Below are positions 23,516 through 37,460 of a stretch of 64,000 nucleotides of DNA, one piece after another. This DNA is from Pholis gunnellus. Its lineage: Eukaryota; Chordata; Actinopteri; Perciformes; Pholidae. The first letter of the stretch is position 1. Every line of letters begins with the position of its first letter. A model generated the notes under the pieces. It did no database searches, had not been told where the DNA came from, and saw only the letters and a program-made list of their open reading frames with translations. The stretch spans positions 15,492,594 to 15,556,593 of the forward strand of contig OU342807.1 in assembly GCA_910591455.2 (NCBI GenBank). Direction: 5' to 3'. Both the position numbers and the translations under genes were made by a program.

Positions 23516-23739
23516 CTCTGTCCAGTGAAATATGATCGGAGCTCGCACGTAACGCACAGTAAGCCGTAATCCTGGCGCGCCGCACTTTTCTCGTGTCAGG
23601 GATGCTCCTCCGCACAGACAAAGGAAGGAGGTTTCCGTGCTGTTCGTGTTGGTAATTATCATCCAGCAACAGAGAACGGAGAAGTCGCAGCCTCAAACAC
23701 ACACTGCCACATCACACACCGCCGTTGCTGCACTCCAAC

Positions 23740-26700
23740 ATGCATTTAGGACTTTTGGTGCTGTTTCTTTCCTTGTGGAGAAGTTGTTGGTGCGAACCGC
23801 AGCAGACTTGTCATCCGGGAGACGAGCATTTAGGTAAGGTGACTTCAGCTTAAAACCAATGTTTCATAGAGATACATGTTACCATACGACGCCAAAGCAC
23901 GATGAGCGTAGGAAAAACAACTTATAGGCCTGTTTGTATGAGGAAGATGGGTGATTTAAGACTACTTCCGATGCTCATAACCAATAACAAAATAGCTGAT
24001 AGAAATGAGATGCTAACCCCCTAACTTCACAACACCATGATTTACATCTGAACAATTCTTCAAGTCTATATCCTACAGTCGTTCGCAACTTCATTCCTCA
24101 CACAGTCAAAGTCTGTAGTAGACCTAAATAGTGTCGTTTAAACCACCAGCCTCGTCTTAGACAGTGATACAGCAGAAGCCCTCCTTTGGCTTGTCTCTTG
24201 CTTTTGAAGATGTCGCCTCCTAGCGTTTCATTTGTGACCCACTACTTCCATGCTTCCGTCTGTGTGTTGTTTGGCTTTGTGTTCTCTCATAGCTCCTTTA
24301 AATCAAGATTGAAGACGTTTCTGTTCGCTGCTGCCTTTAATTGGACCATATTCAAGGATATTCATCAATTTCCTGCATTTCTGCATTTTACTGCTGGATT
24401 TTATTTCTTACACTGCTTTTTGGTGTTTTAATGATTGTTTTTAATGTTTCAATGAATGTTCTTAATTATTTTTAAATCTTATGTTTTGATGCTTTTAATG
24501 ATTTTATGTGAAACACTTTGAATTAGCTTGTTGTTGAAATGTGCTGTACAAATAAACTTGCCTTGCCTTGCCTCACAGGAAGATGCAGCAACAACGTGTT
24601 TGGAGATAAACGTAGGTGTCTAATTCATTTCACATATAGGGCCTTAAGATAAATCTAATTTAAAGATCAGATTTTGTGTGGCAGGTGCAGAAAGTGATCA
24701 GAGATGTGTAGAATAACATGTCAGGGTCCAGCCACTTAGAAATTGGACTATGTGCCCTAAGATGAATTTCCAGGCCATGACTCGACCTTCAGGGCTGGAA
24801 AACCAACGTGTGTAAATACCAAGTGCCACTGCAAGATGCAACAGGCCTCCTCTCTGAGAGGGAGCAAACACAGCTGCAGCACTTGAGCTCAACCTGTGTT
24901 ATGGAACTTCAAAACTCCTAAATTGCATTGTTCCATTTTGAAACACCTGCTGCGTCTAGCAATTTCTTTTGTGTTTCTTTACTCTTAAAGATGTGTCAGA
25001 TACAGATCTTTCAGCACAAGCCCTAAAACGATTTTGGGCTATTTTGAAACCAACAACAATTAAAAGAAAAGCTTTGCTTTACTCACACATCATTTTCACA
25101 AATGTAGTTACCAGCTTTCTTTGCCTTCTCTGTCCCACAGCTACCTGTACAGACCTGAACCTGGGCTATTGTAATGATATGGAGTACTCTAGGTGGGTAC
25201 TAATGTGGGCGAGCCAAATTGTGCCAGCTAAAAACTAACCTTACATACATTTTAAGCGATTGCTGCCATTCCTTTGATGTCTTTACGAGCTCATTGTTGG
25301 CACCACGTGTAACACCTTGTTTTTAAAATGCTGCCGCTCCAGAACCATATTTCCCAACATACTTGGCCACCGGAGTCGCCTGGACGCAGAGTCGGGGGCA
25401 GAGTACCTCTTGCTGAGCGTCATCCATGGCCTGCTCAACGGGGAGTGCTCCCCTGAGATACGCCTCCTCGGCTGCTCGGTTCTCGCCTCACCCTGCCAGG
25501 ACGACAAGATGATCAAACCCTGCCGCAGCACATGCGATACATTGAGGAGGGACTGCGCCCATGCCTTTGAAGCCATCGAAATGGCCTGGCCCTACTTCCT
25601 AGATTGTGATCGTTTCTTTGCCAGCAACGAGGAGGGCTGCTTTGACCCACTGGCAGGGCTGAAAGGTAAAGGTCACGCTGTTGTGTTGTACTGTTTGGAC
25701 CAATTGCATCCTGTGAAACAAACAAAGCATCCCTCTCTCCTTTTCCAAATCCTGGCATCCCTTCTCCAGCCAGACAGGAGGTAGAAAGGTCCAGCCTTTC
25801 AGAAGAACCCAGCACCATCATCCAGTTCACATACACCACCAATGCCCAGATGTACAGCTTGCTGAAGAGAACGGCAGCCAAGTGCTCCCAAATCGCTCAT
25901 GTCTATAGTATTGGGCGCAGCACAGAAGGCAGAGATCTGCTGGTTATTGAGTTCAGCAACAACCCAGGACAGCACGAACTATGTGAGTACGGAAGAGCAG
26001 TGTCAATTAATTGTGTGATAACGTTCATACAATATATGCAAATCGATAAAAAGAGTTCAAATATAAACTTGGTAGCGGTTTTAACATTGTTCAGCTCATT
26101 GTTTTGGTTTTACAGCCTGATACTTAACTTTTTTGATTCCATCTTACGGCTCTCATCGATCTTGTTTCCTGTTGCAGCAATTCAGCGAAAAAGCTCTGAT
26201 AAATGCTGTACACTACCTGCCCAACACCAAATAGCAGACAAAGATAGTGGTTAGCTGGCAAACATAGTGGAGCGTTTGGGCTGCTTTAGAGTGTTGACAG
26301 CTCGTTCTGCTGCCCCACTGTGGACATATCAATGAATCCAGCTTTAACCGTGATGTTTCTGTATGTGCTTCTGTCTGTGAAATGTAGTGGAGCCAGAGGT
26401 CAAGCTGGTAGCCAACATGCATGGCAACGAGGTGCTGGGCCGCCAGCTGGTGATCTACCTGGCCCAGTACCTGTGTTCAGAGTACATTCTGGGGAACCAA
26501 CGAATTCAGACCATCATCAACACCACCCGGATTCATATTCTGGCCTCCATGAATCCAGATGGCTATGAGCTGGCTGCCTCAGAGGTAGAGGATAACAGTG
26601 ACCCGGAGCTCAACAACCAGGAAGTAAATATTGTGATCAGAAAAAGAAAAAAAAAAAGACAAAGACAAACTGCCATTATATCCGCTCTCTGTCTCATTGT

Positions 26701-29700
26701 CTGTTCAGTCTATCCGGCTTGAAGTGTGGAGGTGGAGGAATGAGGAACTCTGCTGAGCTCAATCTTTGCTCATGTAGAGGGTTTTCACAGCGTCGTTTGT
26801 GAAATGGGACACCATTGAGCAGCACTACGACAATGTTGGTTGTTCTTTTTCTGAACATAGAGGCTGTCAATTTAAAAATATCGATTCTAAAGGATAAAGA
26901 ACAGACTTTGTTCTCCTCTAAGATTGATGAAGATTAATTGTTAAGATTAGGCTACAAAATTGGTAAATTTCTTAATTTTGGTATTAAGATTGGATGTAGA
27001 GTACTCAAGCCTCCCGACTTCCACCAATCACCCACTTTTCCACTAACCAGAGAATTCAACACTTTATTATGAGAAAGTGGGACTACATTGGCATCTCTTG
27101 AGCTTTGTACTACTCATTATAGCAATACTGACACAGCCTTTTGGTAAAGTGTTGTGTATTTATTCACCAGGCCGTGTCACTGAGTCTCTAACGAGCTCTG
27201 CATGCTTACATAGTAGGCATATGTATACTGACTCAAATGTGTGTCACAATCATTTGGGCTGATAATGATTGTGACTGCTTAGCCTGATATCTTGATGGTA
27301 GACATACTACGCACAGCTTTACTCTAACAGAGACATTTTTTCATGCATGGGTCTTAACGATTCACAATATACACGGGGTTGAAACATTGAAAGTGTGCAG
27401 CATATTGTACCTTTATTAATATGATCACATTTTGGATGTATTATGTAAAGCAAACTACTTTGAATGTATTCATATTGTGTACATTGCATGTGTTAAAGTT
27501 ATGTTTCAATTACACTCATTTAAAGAGTAAATTGATACATCAAACTGTTTGTATATGGCAACATAATCATATATGTTCATATATATGATCAACAGTTTGC
27601 ATAATCCCAAAACATCTCTTTCATAGTTTGGATGGATACGAATTAAATGCATGTCCTGCTCATCTCTGAAATGTATGAATAATGGTTTCCTCTTGCTTCT
27701 TTGCTACTTTTTCTCATGACGGATAAATGGTCTTGTCTATTTGTTAACAACAAATGAATGGTGATAGTCTAACAGGTTCCTTCCTGTTCTTCTGACTAAT
27801 ATTCATATCATTTGCTCAATATTTTCTTCATATAATCACTGCTCCCACTAACGTCTATACACATCATCACCCTAAATAATGTCACGCTCTCCGACACCCT
27901 TTAATACTCCTAGTTGTTTGAACCTAAATGTTTCAGGGTCACTTGTTGAATGGTTGGACCAATGGACGGACCAATGCCCAGAGTATTGACCTCAACCGCA
28001 ATTTTCCAGACCTCACCTCAATTTTCTACCGGAACCGCCGCAGCAGGCACTACCGCATCGACCACATCGCAATCCCTGACGCCTACTGGTTTGGCAAGGT
28101 AAGGGGGATTGTTTTTATTAATCCGAACTATAGAGATCTTTTATCATTAGATACAGTATTTCTGCTTGGGTCCCAAAACAATTCAGTCCTACCTTTGGGC
28201 TGTAGGTGGCACCAGAGACCTACGCAGTGATGAAGTGGATCAGGTCACTGCCCTTCGTTCAGTCCGCCAGCCTCCACGGAGGCGATCTGGTGGTCTCCTA
28301 TCCTTTCGACTTCTCTAGACACCCGCAGGAGGAGAGGATGCTCTCACCCACTCCCGACGAACAGGTAGGTAGGGAGGATGGATGTCTCAATTGATGGATT
28401 AATGGTTGCAGAAAAAGTGTTGTGCAGCTGGATTGTCATATTTCCTCTCACGCCACACACACACACACACACACACCATCCTCAGGTCCTCAAGCAGCTG
28501 GCTCGTACCTATGCAGACGCCCACGACACCATGTCAAACAATGACACTGAGAGGTGTGGAGCCTCCTTTTACCGAACTAGGGGCATCACCAATGGGGCAT
28601 TGTGGTACAGTTTTGCTGGTGGTGAGATACACTTTTCAAACATATAATCATTTTTTTTTTTTAACCTTTCTCATTGCTTGTGAGGTACTCATTATCCTCA
28701 CGTCTCCACTTGCAGGTATGTCAGACTTCAACTATTTGCACACTAATTGTCTGGAGATCACTGTGGAGCTCGGCTGTGACAAATTCCCATCAGAGGCCGA
28801 GCTTTACCCAGAATGGAAGAGGAATAAGGAAGCTCTGCTCACTTTTGTGGAGTCTGTAAGTGTCTGTTAAACTGATGACCAGCTTGTATTCAAATGTGCA
28901 TATTTTTACAGTGCATCATTTAATTAAATTGATAGTGGATGGATGAATATTTGACAGTCAAAGTGTGAAATGAGACACAACTGTCAAGTCAAATTTGCTG
29001 GAAGAACCCTCGTAGCTAGCAGTTTTTAAAGATCAGAAAGGACAGAAAGGAATAAAGACTACACAGACAGTGCATGTAGGCCACATAAGCACTTGACCCA
29101 GGACAAAAGTACAAGGAAAATAATGTGGCTTTCCATTGTGCTCCCTGTCCCTGCACAGGTCCATCGAGGGTTAAAGGGAGTCGTTCAGGATGTTGATGGA
29201 AATGGGATAAAAGGTGCAACTATCTCTGTCAGAGGGATAAGAAAAGATGTCACCACAGGTAAACACAGTCCTAGTTTGTTGTAGCCTTCAGGAAGTTAGT
29301 GGTGATGGCTGTAAGGCATAATTAAAAAAGGTCACCTTCGATATTTAACAGTTTTAGTTTTTGAAATATCTCAACAACTGTTGGATAGATCGCCACGAAA
29401 CACTTTTGTTATTTCTTAATTTTTGCTTTAGCACCATAATCCAATCATTACATTGTAACACGTCCAATACTTTGGTTTATGACTAAATACCTGCAAAACT
29501 AATTACCTTTCCCTCATCAGCCCCAGCTGTACACTGTGTTTAGTGCTAATTAGCTAATTTTGTTCGCATGCTAAGCACACAGCTAAGCGCTGCTGTGGCC
29601 AAGTTCAGCCTCACAGAGCCGTTAGCGTGCCCGGAGACTTGATTGTATGCACACTTCACCGTTTGTTTCCCACACTTTTTTACTGTGCTCTTCTTTCATT

Positions 29701-30324
29701 CGTTTGACCCCTCTCTGACATATTGTCTGTATTGCCCTGTAGCTGAAGATGGAGACTACTGGCGGCTACTGAATCCCGGTACTCACATCCTGACAGCCAC
29801 AGCCAAGGGTTACTCCAGGGTCAGTAAGAGGGTTTATCTGCCTAACAACATGAACAAGGCCGGACGTGTCGACTTTGTCTTGGCGAAGGTTGGATTTTTG
29901 TCTTAATTATCTTGTTCAACCATTTCCATTCAAATATATTTTTTTTAACATTTCCTTCCTTAGTTTTAGTTGAGATTTATTTGACCAGATTTAGTTACTA
30001 GCTCATTTCCATCTGCAGTAATACAACTAATACATATACAGGTTCAAAATACAATACTAATTGGATTACTATTATCCCTGCTCTCCATCCTCACCACCAT
30101 TTCCCTCCCCTTGCATCCAGGTTCCCATAAAGCCTGATATCGACGACCATCTCTTCCCCACAGTAGACACATGGGAGCGATTCGACCCATACAACCAGTT
30201 TGAGCGCTACAGCGAGCCAGACGTAAGAGAGGGAGGGATAGAGCGGCTTGAAAAACCATGGTGGTGGAACTACTTCTCCCAGTCTGGCATCTCACCTCCA
30301 CACTGGCTGCTGCGAAGTGTCTAA
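23740..30324 (+). CDS. cpz: carboxypeptidase Z (frizzled CRD + M14 carboxypeptidase)
   Basis: Secreted zinc carboxypeptidase that removes C-terminal Arg/Lys and can bind Wnt through its Cys-rich domain. Exons: 23740-23833, 25141-25192, 25343-25665, 25770-25982, 26388-26584, 27937-28098, 28206-28364, 28486-28621, 28716-28855, 29159-29258, 29743-29888, 30121-30324 (TAA); all frames join, 641 residues (human 652). Residues 1-18 are a signal peptide, about 24-145 the frizzled domain (AIEMAWPYFLDCDRFF), about 170-490 the catalytic domain with zinc ligands His239 and Glu242 (NMHGNE) and His371 (ASLHGGD), substrate-binding DLNRNFPDL, and catalytic Glu463 (ITVELGC). A transthyretin-like domain covers about 495-575, and the tail has KPWWWNYF..HWLLRSV. 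For exon 5 the donor at 26585 (..AASE|GHLLNGWTNG) fits human length; a second in-frame donor at 26624 would add 13 residues. Confidence 0.96.
24265..24585 (+). mobile_element. non-LTR retrotransposon 3' end in cpz intron 1
   Basis: A short C-terminal RT-type peptide (SSFKSRLKTFLFAAAFN) is followed by a 3' tail '..aaacactttgaattag.ttgttgttgaaatgtgctgtacaaataaacttgccttgccttgcc'. This is the usual end of a teleost LINE, with tandem terminal units. 5'-truncated and dead. Confidence 0.75.
28455..28476. repeat. cpz: (CA)n tract at the cpz exon 8 acceptor
   Basis: The CA run ends about ten bases before the AG at 28484-28485. Confidence 0.9.
29325..29643. mobile_element. interspersed teleost repeat in cpz intron 10
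   Basis: 'gaaatatctcaacaactgttggatagatcgccacgaaac', 'caatactttggtttatgactaaatacctgcaaaactaat' and 'tgtttagtgctaattagctaa..catgctaagcacac' are the wording of an abundant fish element. A second copy in the reverse orientation is at 60547-60840. Confidence 0.75.
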
Positions 30325-30620
30325 ACACATTACAGGACAATAAAGATCCCAGCATACCACTGCGAAACTGGTGATGGACGGTCCCACATCCAATCCCGCT
30401 GGTGCTTTCAGAGGAGTCTGTAGCAGGAGCTGTGACACTAAAATCGGCAGTAGGCCTACCTAAATAGGTTTCGGTGCTTTCTGGATGTGAATCTGCATTT
30501 TTTTCCACTAGGCAACAGATTTGATTCTGGCCTGTAAGCCAAGTTTTGGCCAATATTGCTTTGCAGCTGCATTTAACTTGTTTAAGTAAAGATGTAACCA
30601 CTGGGAAATAAAGGATTTAT
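30325..30620 (+). other. cpz: cpz 3'UTR and poly(A) signals
   Basis: AATAAA at 30339-30344 is only 15 bases after the stop; a second at 30607-30612 is the more usual distance. Confidence 0.65.
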
Positions 30621-31097
30621 GGATGCCTCAATTGTGCAACTTTTCGAAGAGTCGAAAATAATTGTAGTTCTATGCACTTATTTGAATATAGTGACACAAT
30701 TGCATATGTGATGGCAGCTGCAAAAAGTGTCTTGTGCACATTTAAAAAAAAAATTGAGTTGGGTACAAATTCCATGCAGTTTTTATTATTACATTCCAAC
30801 ACTTATGTTTTAGCCACAGTTAGTACATTATACAGGGCACAAGTGCAACAGTCAACATTTTCTAGAGCTTAAACCGCACCACATTTTGAGCACATCTAAG
30901 CTTGGATTAGCAGCAATACTGTGCTAGTTATGAACAGTAGAACTTCTTGCTTTGTTTGTTCTTCACAAGCATAACATAATAAATATTGAATGGTTGTGGC
31001 ATATCTTCTTCCATTTATTTTAAATATTATTAAATTATTATATATTTTTTTAGAGTTTTCTGCTCGAAACTATTTAAGAGGCCGTTGTAGCATTTGA

Positions 31098-31114
31098 TCA
31101 CCAGAGGGCGCCAG
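31098..31114 (+). promoter_or_regulatory. CTCF-like motif downstream of cpz
   Basis: TCACCAGAGGGCGCCAG fits the vertebrate CTCF core (CCANNAGRKGGCRC type) closely. One motif match only. Confidence 0.35.
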
Positions 31115-32431
31115 AGAACATGTAATGACATACTGACTGTGCCAACGTCTTTAAAGTCGTTGATGAGTAACGTTAATCTAATTAGTAATATATGGTAGCG
31201 GACTTTTTCCACTCTTTACTCATTCATGAATTAATTAATTACTTCAAAGACGCTTTGAGTCTTTTTTTTTGGACACACGCCATCAGGATGATTTGCGTTA
31301 ATGTGTTAATTTGTCTTTGCAGAACTTAAGTCTCAGGTGAAAGATCGAAGTTGTAAGTTCTCAAAAGTCACAAGAAAAGACACTTATCTTTGAGGGTCAA
31401 GCTGCTCCTGCTAGCCTCGTTTTCATTCTTACGTTTGCGGAAGAACACTTTTTTTTTTTAAATAGAAAAAGACTATTTACGGAGCCCAGTTGCGTGCTGT
31501 GTCCTTGCGCCTTCGGGTGCGTGTGCATTGTTGTGACTAACACCAGTTTCTTTTTAGCGAACAAACACCGAGTTGTTTTGTTAACACGCTCTGCAGGCAA
31601 CACGTTTAAATGAAGGTAATGTTACTGTTCGTCTCATATTACCCGACCTCTCTAACGCGAGGGCACGAGGCCAAGTTACTGAATTTAGTTTTCGTGCGAG
31701 AACATGCAGCATGCTAGGTTTTTGTTCGACAGAAAACTACTAACACAAGTCTTTCCATCCGCAGTCAAACCAAAGCTATGCTACTCTTTCACAAAACTAC
31801 ATGAATGAAGGCGGTTCGTCAGTGCATCACATTTTAGTAGTCCAAAAACAAGCGTGAGCAGGCCAAACAGGCAGCAATGATGCACACAGAATCAAATCTA
31901 CCCTGTTATATATATACCTACCTGGACCGACCAATCAGCACTGACGATCCGAGCCTGAGGTCATGCATGTAATGCACTTAAAAACATTAGAGACAAGTGT
32001 TAAGCATACAAATAAGAGACATTGTATCACCCCATGATTAGTACCGTAATGATAAAGACATACATCAAATGAATCCACTAGTCTGTAGTGTCTTTATTTA
32101 GGTCTATCCAGCTTAACCCATCTGCACCTCCTCCTGCATCCTACAGCTTACCCACATTGTAACAGCCGGAGCAGGGGATACACAGCAGTCCATCAATAAT
32201 ATCTGCTGGGGACTGAATCGCGTGCAACCTCTCCTAACCTCACAGTCCATCTGCTATCTGTTTCTAAAGCACACTGATCTGTGCTTGAACTGATGCATCT
32301 AACTGTATTAAGCCAAAGCAGGATTCACATCCATAATCAATCCCATAATTAGCTGCACTATATGGAGGCCAGTCTATATTATGCAATGCATGCAGTTAAC
32401 CAGGAAGCTTATTGACCCTGCAGACTGGTCA

Positions 32432-32453
32432 TATATATATATATATATATATA
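32432..32453. repeat. (AT)n tract
   Basis: About 11 AT units. Confidence 0.9.
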
Positions 32454-34405
32454 GTCAGTGCTGGTTTTACGATGTTAATGAGCTTAATGCACGTCTGCTG
32501 TAGGTGGAGAGACATCCTCATTATGAGACCATTCAACGTTGAACTATAATTCAGTCCAACACAGATGATGTGGGCCACAGAGTGACTGTTAATTAGTTAG
32601 TTAATTTGTGCTAATAGAAGTCAGCTGAATGTAAACCTTAAATGTTATAAATTGTAGGGCTGTACACTCTTAGTTGATTAGTTGACATATCTTAGAAAAC
32701 TGAGATTTATTTTGTCGTTTAGTCATTTTTTTATGCTTTTTCATGCTGAATGACTTATTTCTAAGAAACTTGTAAACACAGGATTTAAAGTGCTTCTGTG
32801 TCTTACATGTCATACATAAGCCGTAGTAATGTCTATTTGAAAGCCTACATTAACTTTGAGTCACTAGCATGTGTTACCATATTATTTAAGCCAAACAGGG
32901 AAATTGTGAACCTCAAGGATTTTGAAAGCCATGCTGGAAGTAATTCAAGTTCAAAGTGGAAGAACGTTATCCACTGATGTATCGTTTGATAAATACTTAC
33001 ATTTTCTTTGAACCTTTTGACCCTTTGTTACAGGGAGTTGAAGACTGGATACATGCGGAACATGCAGTTACGGATATGTACCTGTTCACCTTATAAACTC
33101 CAGAACAAGGTATCGCATGAACACACAACAGAGTGACAATCCGCAAACACGTTGTCTGTTTTCTAAAAACTAGTAATGAAGAGCTTTGCAGCAACTGCTT
33201 TGTTCTTTTTTTTTTCTGTATCTTGAACACACGGAGTGTCAATAGCTTAAAGGCCCTGAAACTCTATTTTCTCTATCAGCTTTTTACTAGAAGAGATGGT
33301 ATCCTCCATGAACTCACAACTTTGCGCCTAGTTTTTGAACGGCGTCGGGTATTTCATCTGAGAGATTTTTGTTTTTGTGTTTTTATCTGCAGCTGTTTTG
33401 TACTGGTTTGAAGTGGAAGGGGCTGAGTAGGAAAATGTAATGTCACATACTTCCATGCAACGAAAAGGATTGAGATTGATTCATTTTAATCCAAATATGA
33501 TGACGGTGGTGGGTGTTTCCAGATGGTGCCAGGCCGCTGCTCTCAATCAAATCAGGGTGTGTGCCGCAAAACTGCAGTTCCTAAAATGACCACTTGAGAC
33601 TGGCTCCGAAAGTAAGTCGTCCTGATAGACCCCCATGTTAAAATGCCCAAATTTACAGCAAAAACAAGTATGTTTACAGCCTGGTACTAGAAAACTGTTT
33701 TGGTTTCTATAGCTAATATCGGCATTCATGATTACCGTACAGGGTGTGAATATTTATATAACACTCTTGTTTATGACATAAACATAAATTATATTAAGGC
33801 TTAACATTTGAAGTAAATAAGGTTTTTCATGCAAATATTGGACAAATAATAAGGCTTACTGTGCGGTTAATTGTATGCCAGGCCTCCTGCTGGCCATTGT
33901 CGGGGCGCTGGATGATGGGCTGCAGCTGGATGACTTCCGTGTCCGCATTGGTTTTCACTGGAATAGGTGTCAGTAACCATTCGCGCTCCAACACTTTGCC
34001 CATTTTTAGAGTTAGGCTGTGCCGTCACTGCCAAAATGGCGAATCATCCAACCAAAATCTACAATACGAATGGGCGGTTACTCTCTCTATCTCTATACGC
34101 ATGACCGAAATAGATAAGATTTAAATTCATGTTAAACAAGCCTTGTTATATTGTCTCTTAAAACTTCTGCAACGCCTCTATCTCCAAGGCCTTCTCCTTG
34201 CCTCGTCAACAAACCCCTCTGCGACTAATATTAAAGTCGGAACAACATGAACAGTTATGATGCCTTTGTAGGTTTTCTTTTCGAAAAGGCCATTTTTGAA
34301 TCATGCTATAATTATCTTCTTTCCAAGGCAGTGTGTTCCCAGATGTCTCCTCCTTATGTTCCTGGAGTGAGTTTCCATCTGGCAGACTTCTACTGAGGTT
34401 TCTGC

Positions 34406-34409
<4 letters not shown>

Positions 34410-34486
<77 letters not shown>

Positions 34487-34492
34487 TCTCTG
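34410..34492. repeat. (TC)n microsatellite
   Basis: About 40 TC units with two TG interruptions near the right end; the minus strand reads as a spurious Arg/Glu repeat peptide. Confidence 0.97.
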
Positions 34493-35405
34493 TCCTCCCC
34501 AATGCATTGTGTAGTCACTTTCAATCTGGCTGCATCAGTTTCTCTAACATAACCCATTTAACACTGCGCACATAAAATGCAAATGCCAAACCACTTTGCT
34601 CTGAACTTGCTCCATCCTTCTCTTGTTCTCTCTGCGCCAGTCTGTCTTTCATTCCTGGAGCTATCTAGCTTGCTCTGCCCCAGGAGTAGAGGCCTGCTCA
34701 ATGTGGCAGAGATGATTTGTTTGCTTTGCAATTATTTTCCGTCAGTGGAGACAAATGGATTCATACTGCATAGATAAACCAACACAGACAGAGCCGGAGC
34801 AATGAATGCAGTGGAACAGACTAATATGTACTCTGCAAAGACAAAGATAGAGAACATTAAGCACCTTGGGTAACGAATAGATAGCTTTGTAAAAAGCTCA
34901 AAGATCAAGGAGCAGCTTAGTAACATTAGCCTTTATTTTTCATATCACTACTTTTTTGCTAACCCTGTCTCCTAAAAATCTAATTCATATGCTAATAATA
35001 CGCAACATAACAACACATTTACATACAGAAATGGAATGCTGCCTGTTTTGAGTAAAGTATTGTTTTCTCTACATGACGATATCCACTCGTCACAACTAAA
35101 GCATTCTTGTTTTATTAATGAGTATGCAGCTTTAACATCATATGAGATGGATTCCAATGTTTATGACCTGCAGGAGTTGATACCACCGGACCACTCAGGA
35201 TGGTTGTATGATATCAGGGCTGTTTCTGTGAGCGTTGACAATATAATGCAAAATCCAATAAATTGGGTTTTAATTATGTTGAATGCAGACTTTGGCTTTT
35301 GTGAAGAGGCCATATTTGTTTGTTTTTTCAGGCACTTCTCTATTATTATATGGAAAATGTTATGTCCATTTTAATTTAATTTAATTTTTTATGACCAATT
35401 TTTAT

Positions 35406-35426
35406 CCCCCCCCCCCCCCCCCCCCC
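35406..35426. repeat. C21 homopolymer
   Basis: 21 consecutive Cs; length likely to be unreliable. Confidence 0.95.
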
Positions 35427-37132
35427 GTATAGACTGCAATTATATCAGACACATTTTTCACTCAAGCACTTCTCACGCAAAAGATCCCCCCTCATTTGAA
35501 TCTATGCAGCTGTCTGCGCCAGCAGCTAAAGTTCACTGTGTAACTCCTCATGTTGACTGTTTAACACTTCCTGTCAGTTCAGTTCCTGTTTAGCTGTTAG
35601 CTCTGTTAGCCAAACACGCCGCATGGCTAAGCTAACAAGCTCTCATCCTACCGTCATGAGAAGATGTTATCTGTTGTAGTCTGCGCTCGGTTCAGCTTAT
35701 CATTTGCTAAGCTAAACATACATGCATGCATTCAATTGTATTACTTCGGCTTTGCAAATCAAGAGAACAACAATTTGTAATCCGTAGTGGAAACAAGAGT
35801 CCAAACTTGATCACGTGCATCCTACTGGCCGGTTAAGAGTAGTGAGGAGGGAGCAGTCAATGTCTGTATAAAACAGTGAGGGAAATATGTTTTCAAAAAG
35901 TACAACCACAAGAGTTCCTTGAGCATGCGATCATAAATGAGCGCAAAACATATTAGACTGATGGATTCAGCAGTATCTAAGCCACAGACAGACAGACACA
36001 GAGATGCCGCACACACACACACGCACACACACGCAGACACAGGCACACACACACACACACACAGGCACAAACATACACGCGACCGAATACACAATGTCCT
36101 GGTGGAGAAAACAATAAATGGTTCTTGTGATCGTACTAATAAATGATAGTGAGTACCACTTGCAATTTCTCAAACTTAGTTTGATGGGCAGATAGAACAT
36201 GTAGTTAGAGGGCAGAATGGAGGCGAAGGGTCTCCCCATTTGCCCCCAATGTGTGATGGACACAACTGGGCTGCATATTTGTTCTGTCTCTGTTGAACTT
36301 TCAAACTATCCACAGTAAAAGAGATTAACCTTTTCCTCCCAGCTCGCGTCACCTTGATTTTTCCTTCTCCTGCCTTCTGTCTTCCTTTCCTCTTTATGAC
36401 CCCGTCTCCCCTTTTCCAGTGTCTCTGTTGACTATCCCTTGTCCTATCTCCCCCCTCCTCCCCTTGCCTTCCCTTTACCCTCTCCTCCCTCCCTTTATAC
36501 GAAGGGCAGGTTCAGGGGTCACCAATTACTCAGAGCGGGCTGAGAAAGTTGTATGGGATCTGCCCTCGGGGCTGCCATGTTGCATTACCATCATGGAGAT
36601 TGCAGGTACGCAGCAGCCACTGGCTGCCGGCACAACAACCACAACCTCGGCCCCAGCACCGGACCGTATAGATGTTCAAACTCTCCTCATGCCTGAGCGG
36701 CTGGCTGGCTCAGAGTCAGCCCCCCTCTCTTACTGACCTGCTGGGCAGAACTAATATGTATGTCTAGACTTCCTGGGAACTCCTCTACCTGAGAATACAC
36801 AGCTGCACAATATGTGTGAGGATTGTTCATCTACTTTTTTTTTTTTTTTTTTAACCAATAGGTATATATTGTACTGTACTGTACTGTGGCTCAAATACTT
36901 TTTGACACACGTTCAAGAAATTCTTCTGTTGACTTTTGTTGACCATTTACCGCATTCGGAAAACCCGGCCATTGCTCGTAAAGAAAGCCTCAAGGTGAAG
37001 TAGATGTGTGCATATTACCAGACAGGCAATCTGCAAGCTGTTCTTATGCATTTTATTTGTAAGAAAGTAACAATCAAATAATCTGAAACTGATCTTCTGA
37101 ATGAGTGCAGAGGTGGGAACTTTTGTATTCTT

Positions 37133-37460
37133 TTAAGGGAATACTTTAGGAAAATAATTTTGAAACTAGGCCAGAAGACAGTTGGCATACTGTAGCTTAG
37201 CATACAAACTGGAAGCAGACTTATTTCTTGGCTGGAGGTATAGTCACATCTTGAAGTTTTGTCCTCACTGTAAGGTGAGCAGTGTATGCAGGAGCTGGAA
37301 GGCTCGCTCTTTTCCCCCTCGGTTCTGTCGTTATGCTAAGCTAACAGTCTCCCTGTAGCTTTACATGTAACCGAAAGAGGATACAAGAGTGGTATTTATT
37401 CTCATCTAACTATTGACAAGAAAAAAAAGTGTTTCCCAAATGTCTTAACTATTGCTTTAA
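37133..37460. mobile_element. TTAA-flanked nonautonomous element
   Basis: Left end TTAAGGGAATACTTTAGG; the right end, reverse-complemented, is TTAAAGCAATAGTTAAGACA, both variants of TTAAAGGAATAGTTC. The inside has 'cttagcata.aaactgga' and 'atgctaagctaac'. Same family as 2324-2720. TTAA at both ends is what piggyBac-type elements leave. Confidence 0.7.

Noticed and set aside
24186..24431. 81-codon frame as a gene in cpz intron 1
   Set aside because: Only its middle (SFKSRLKTFLF) is meaningful, and that belongs to a dead LINE 3' end.
30044..30601. 185-codon minus-strand frame over the last cpz exon
   Set aside because: It overlaps the conserved C-terminal exon and 3'UTR of cpz; no known family, and low-complexity composition.
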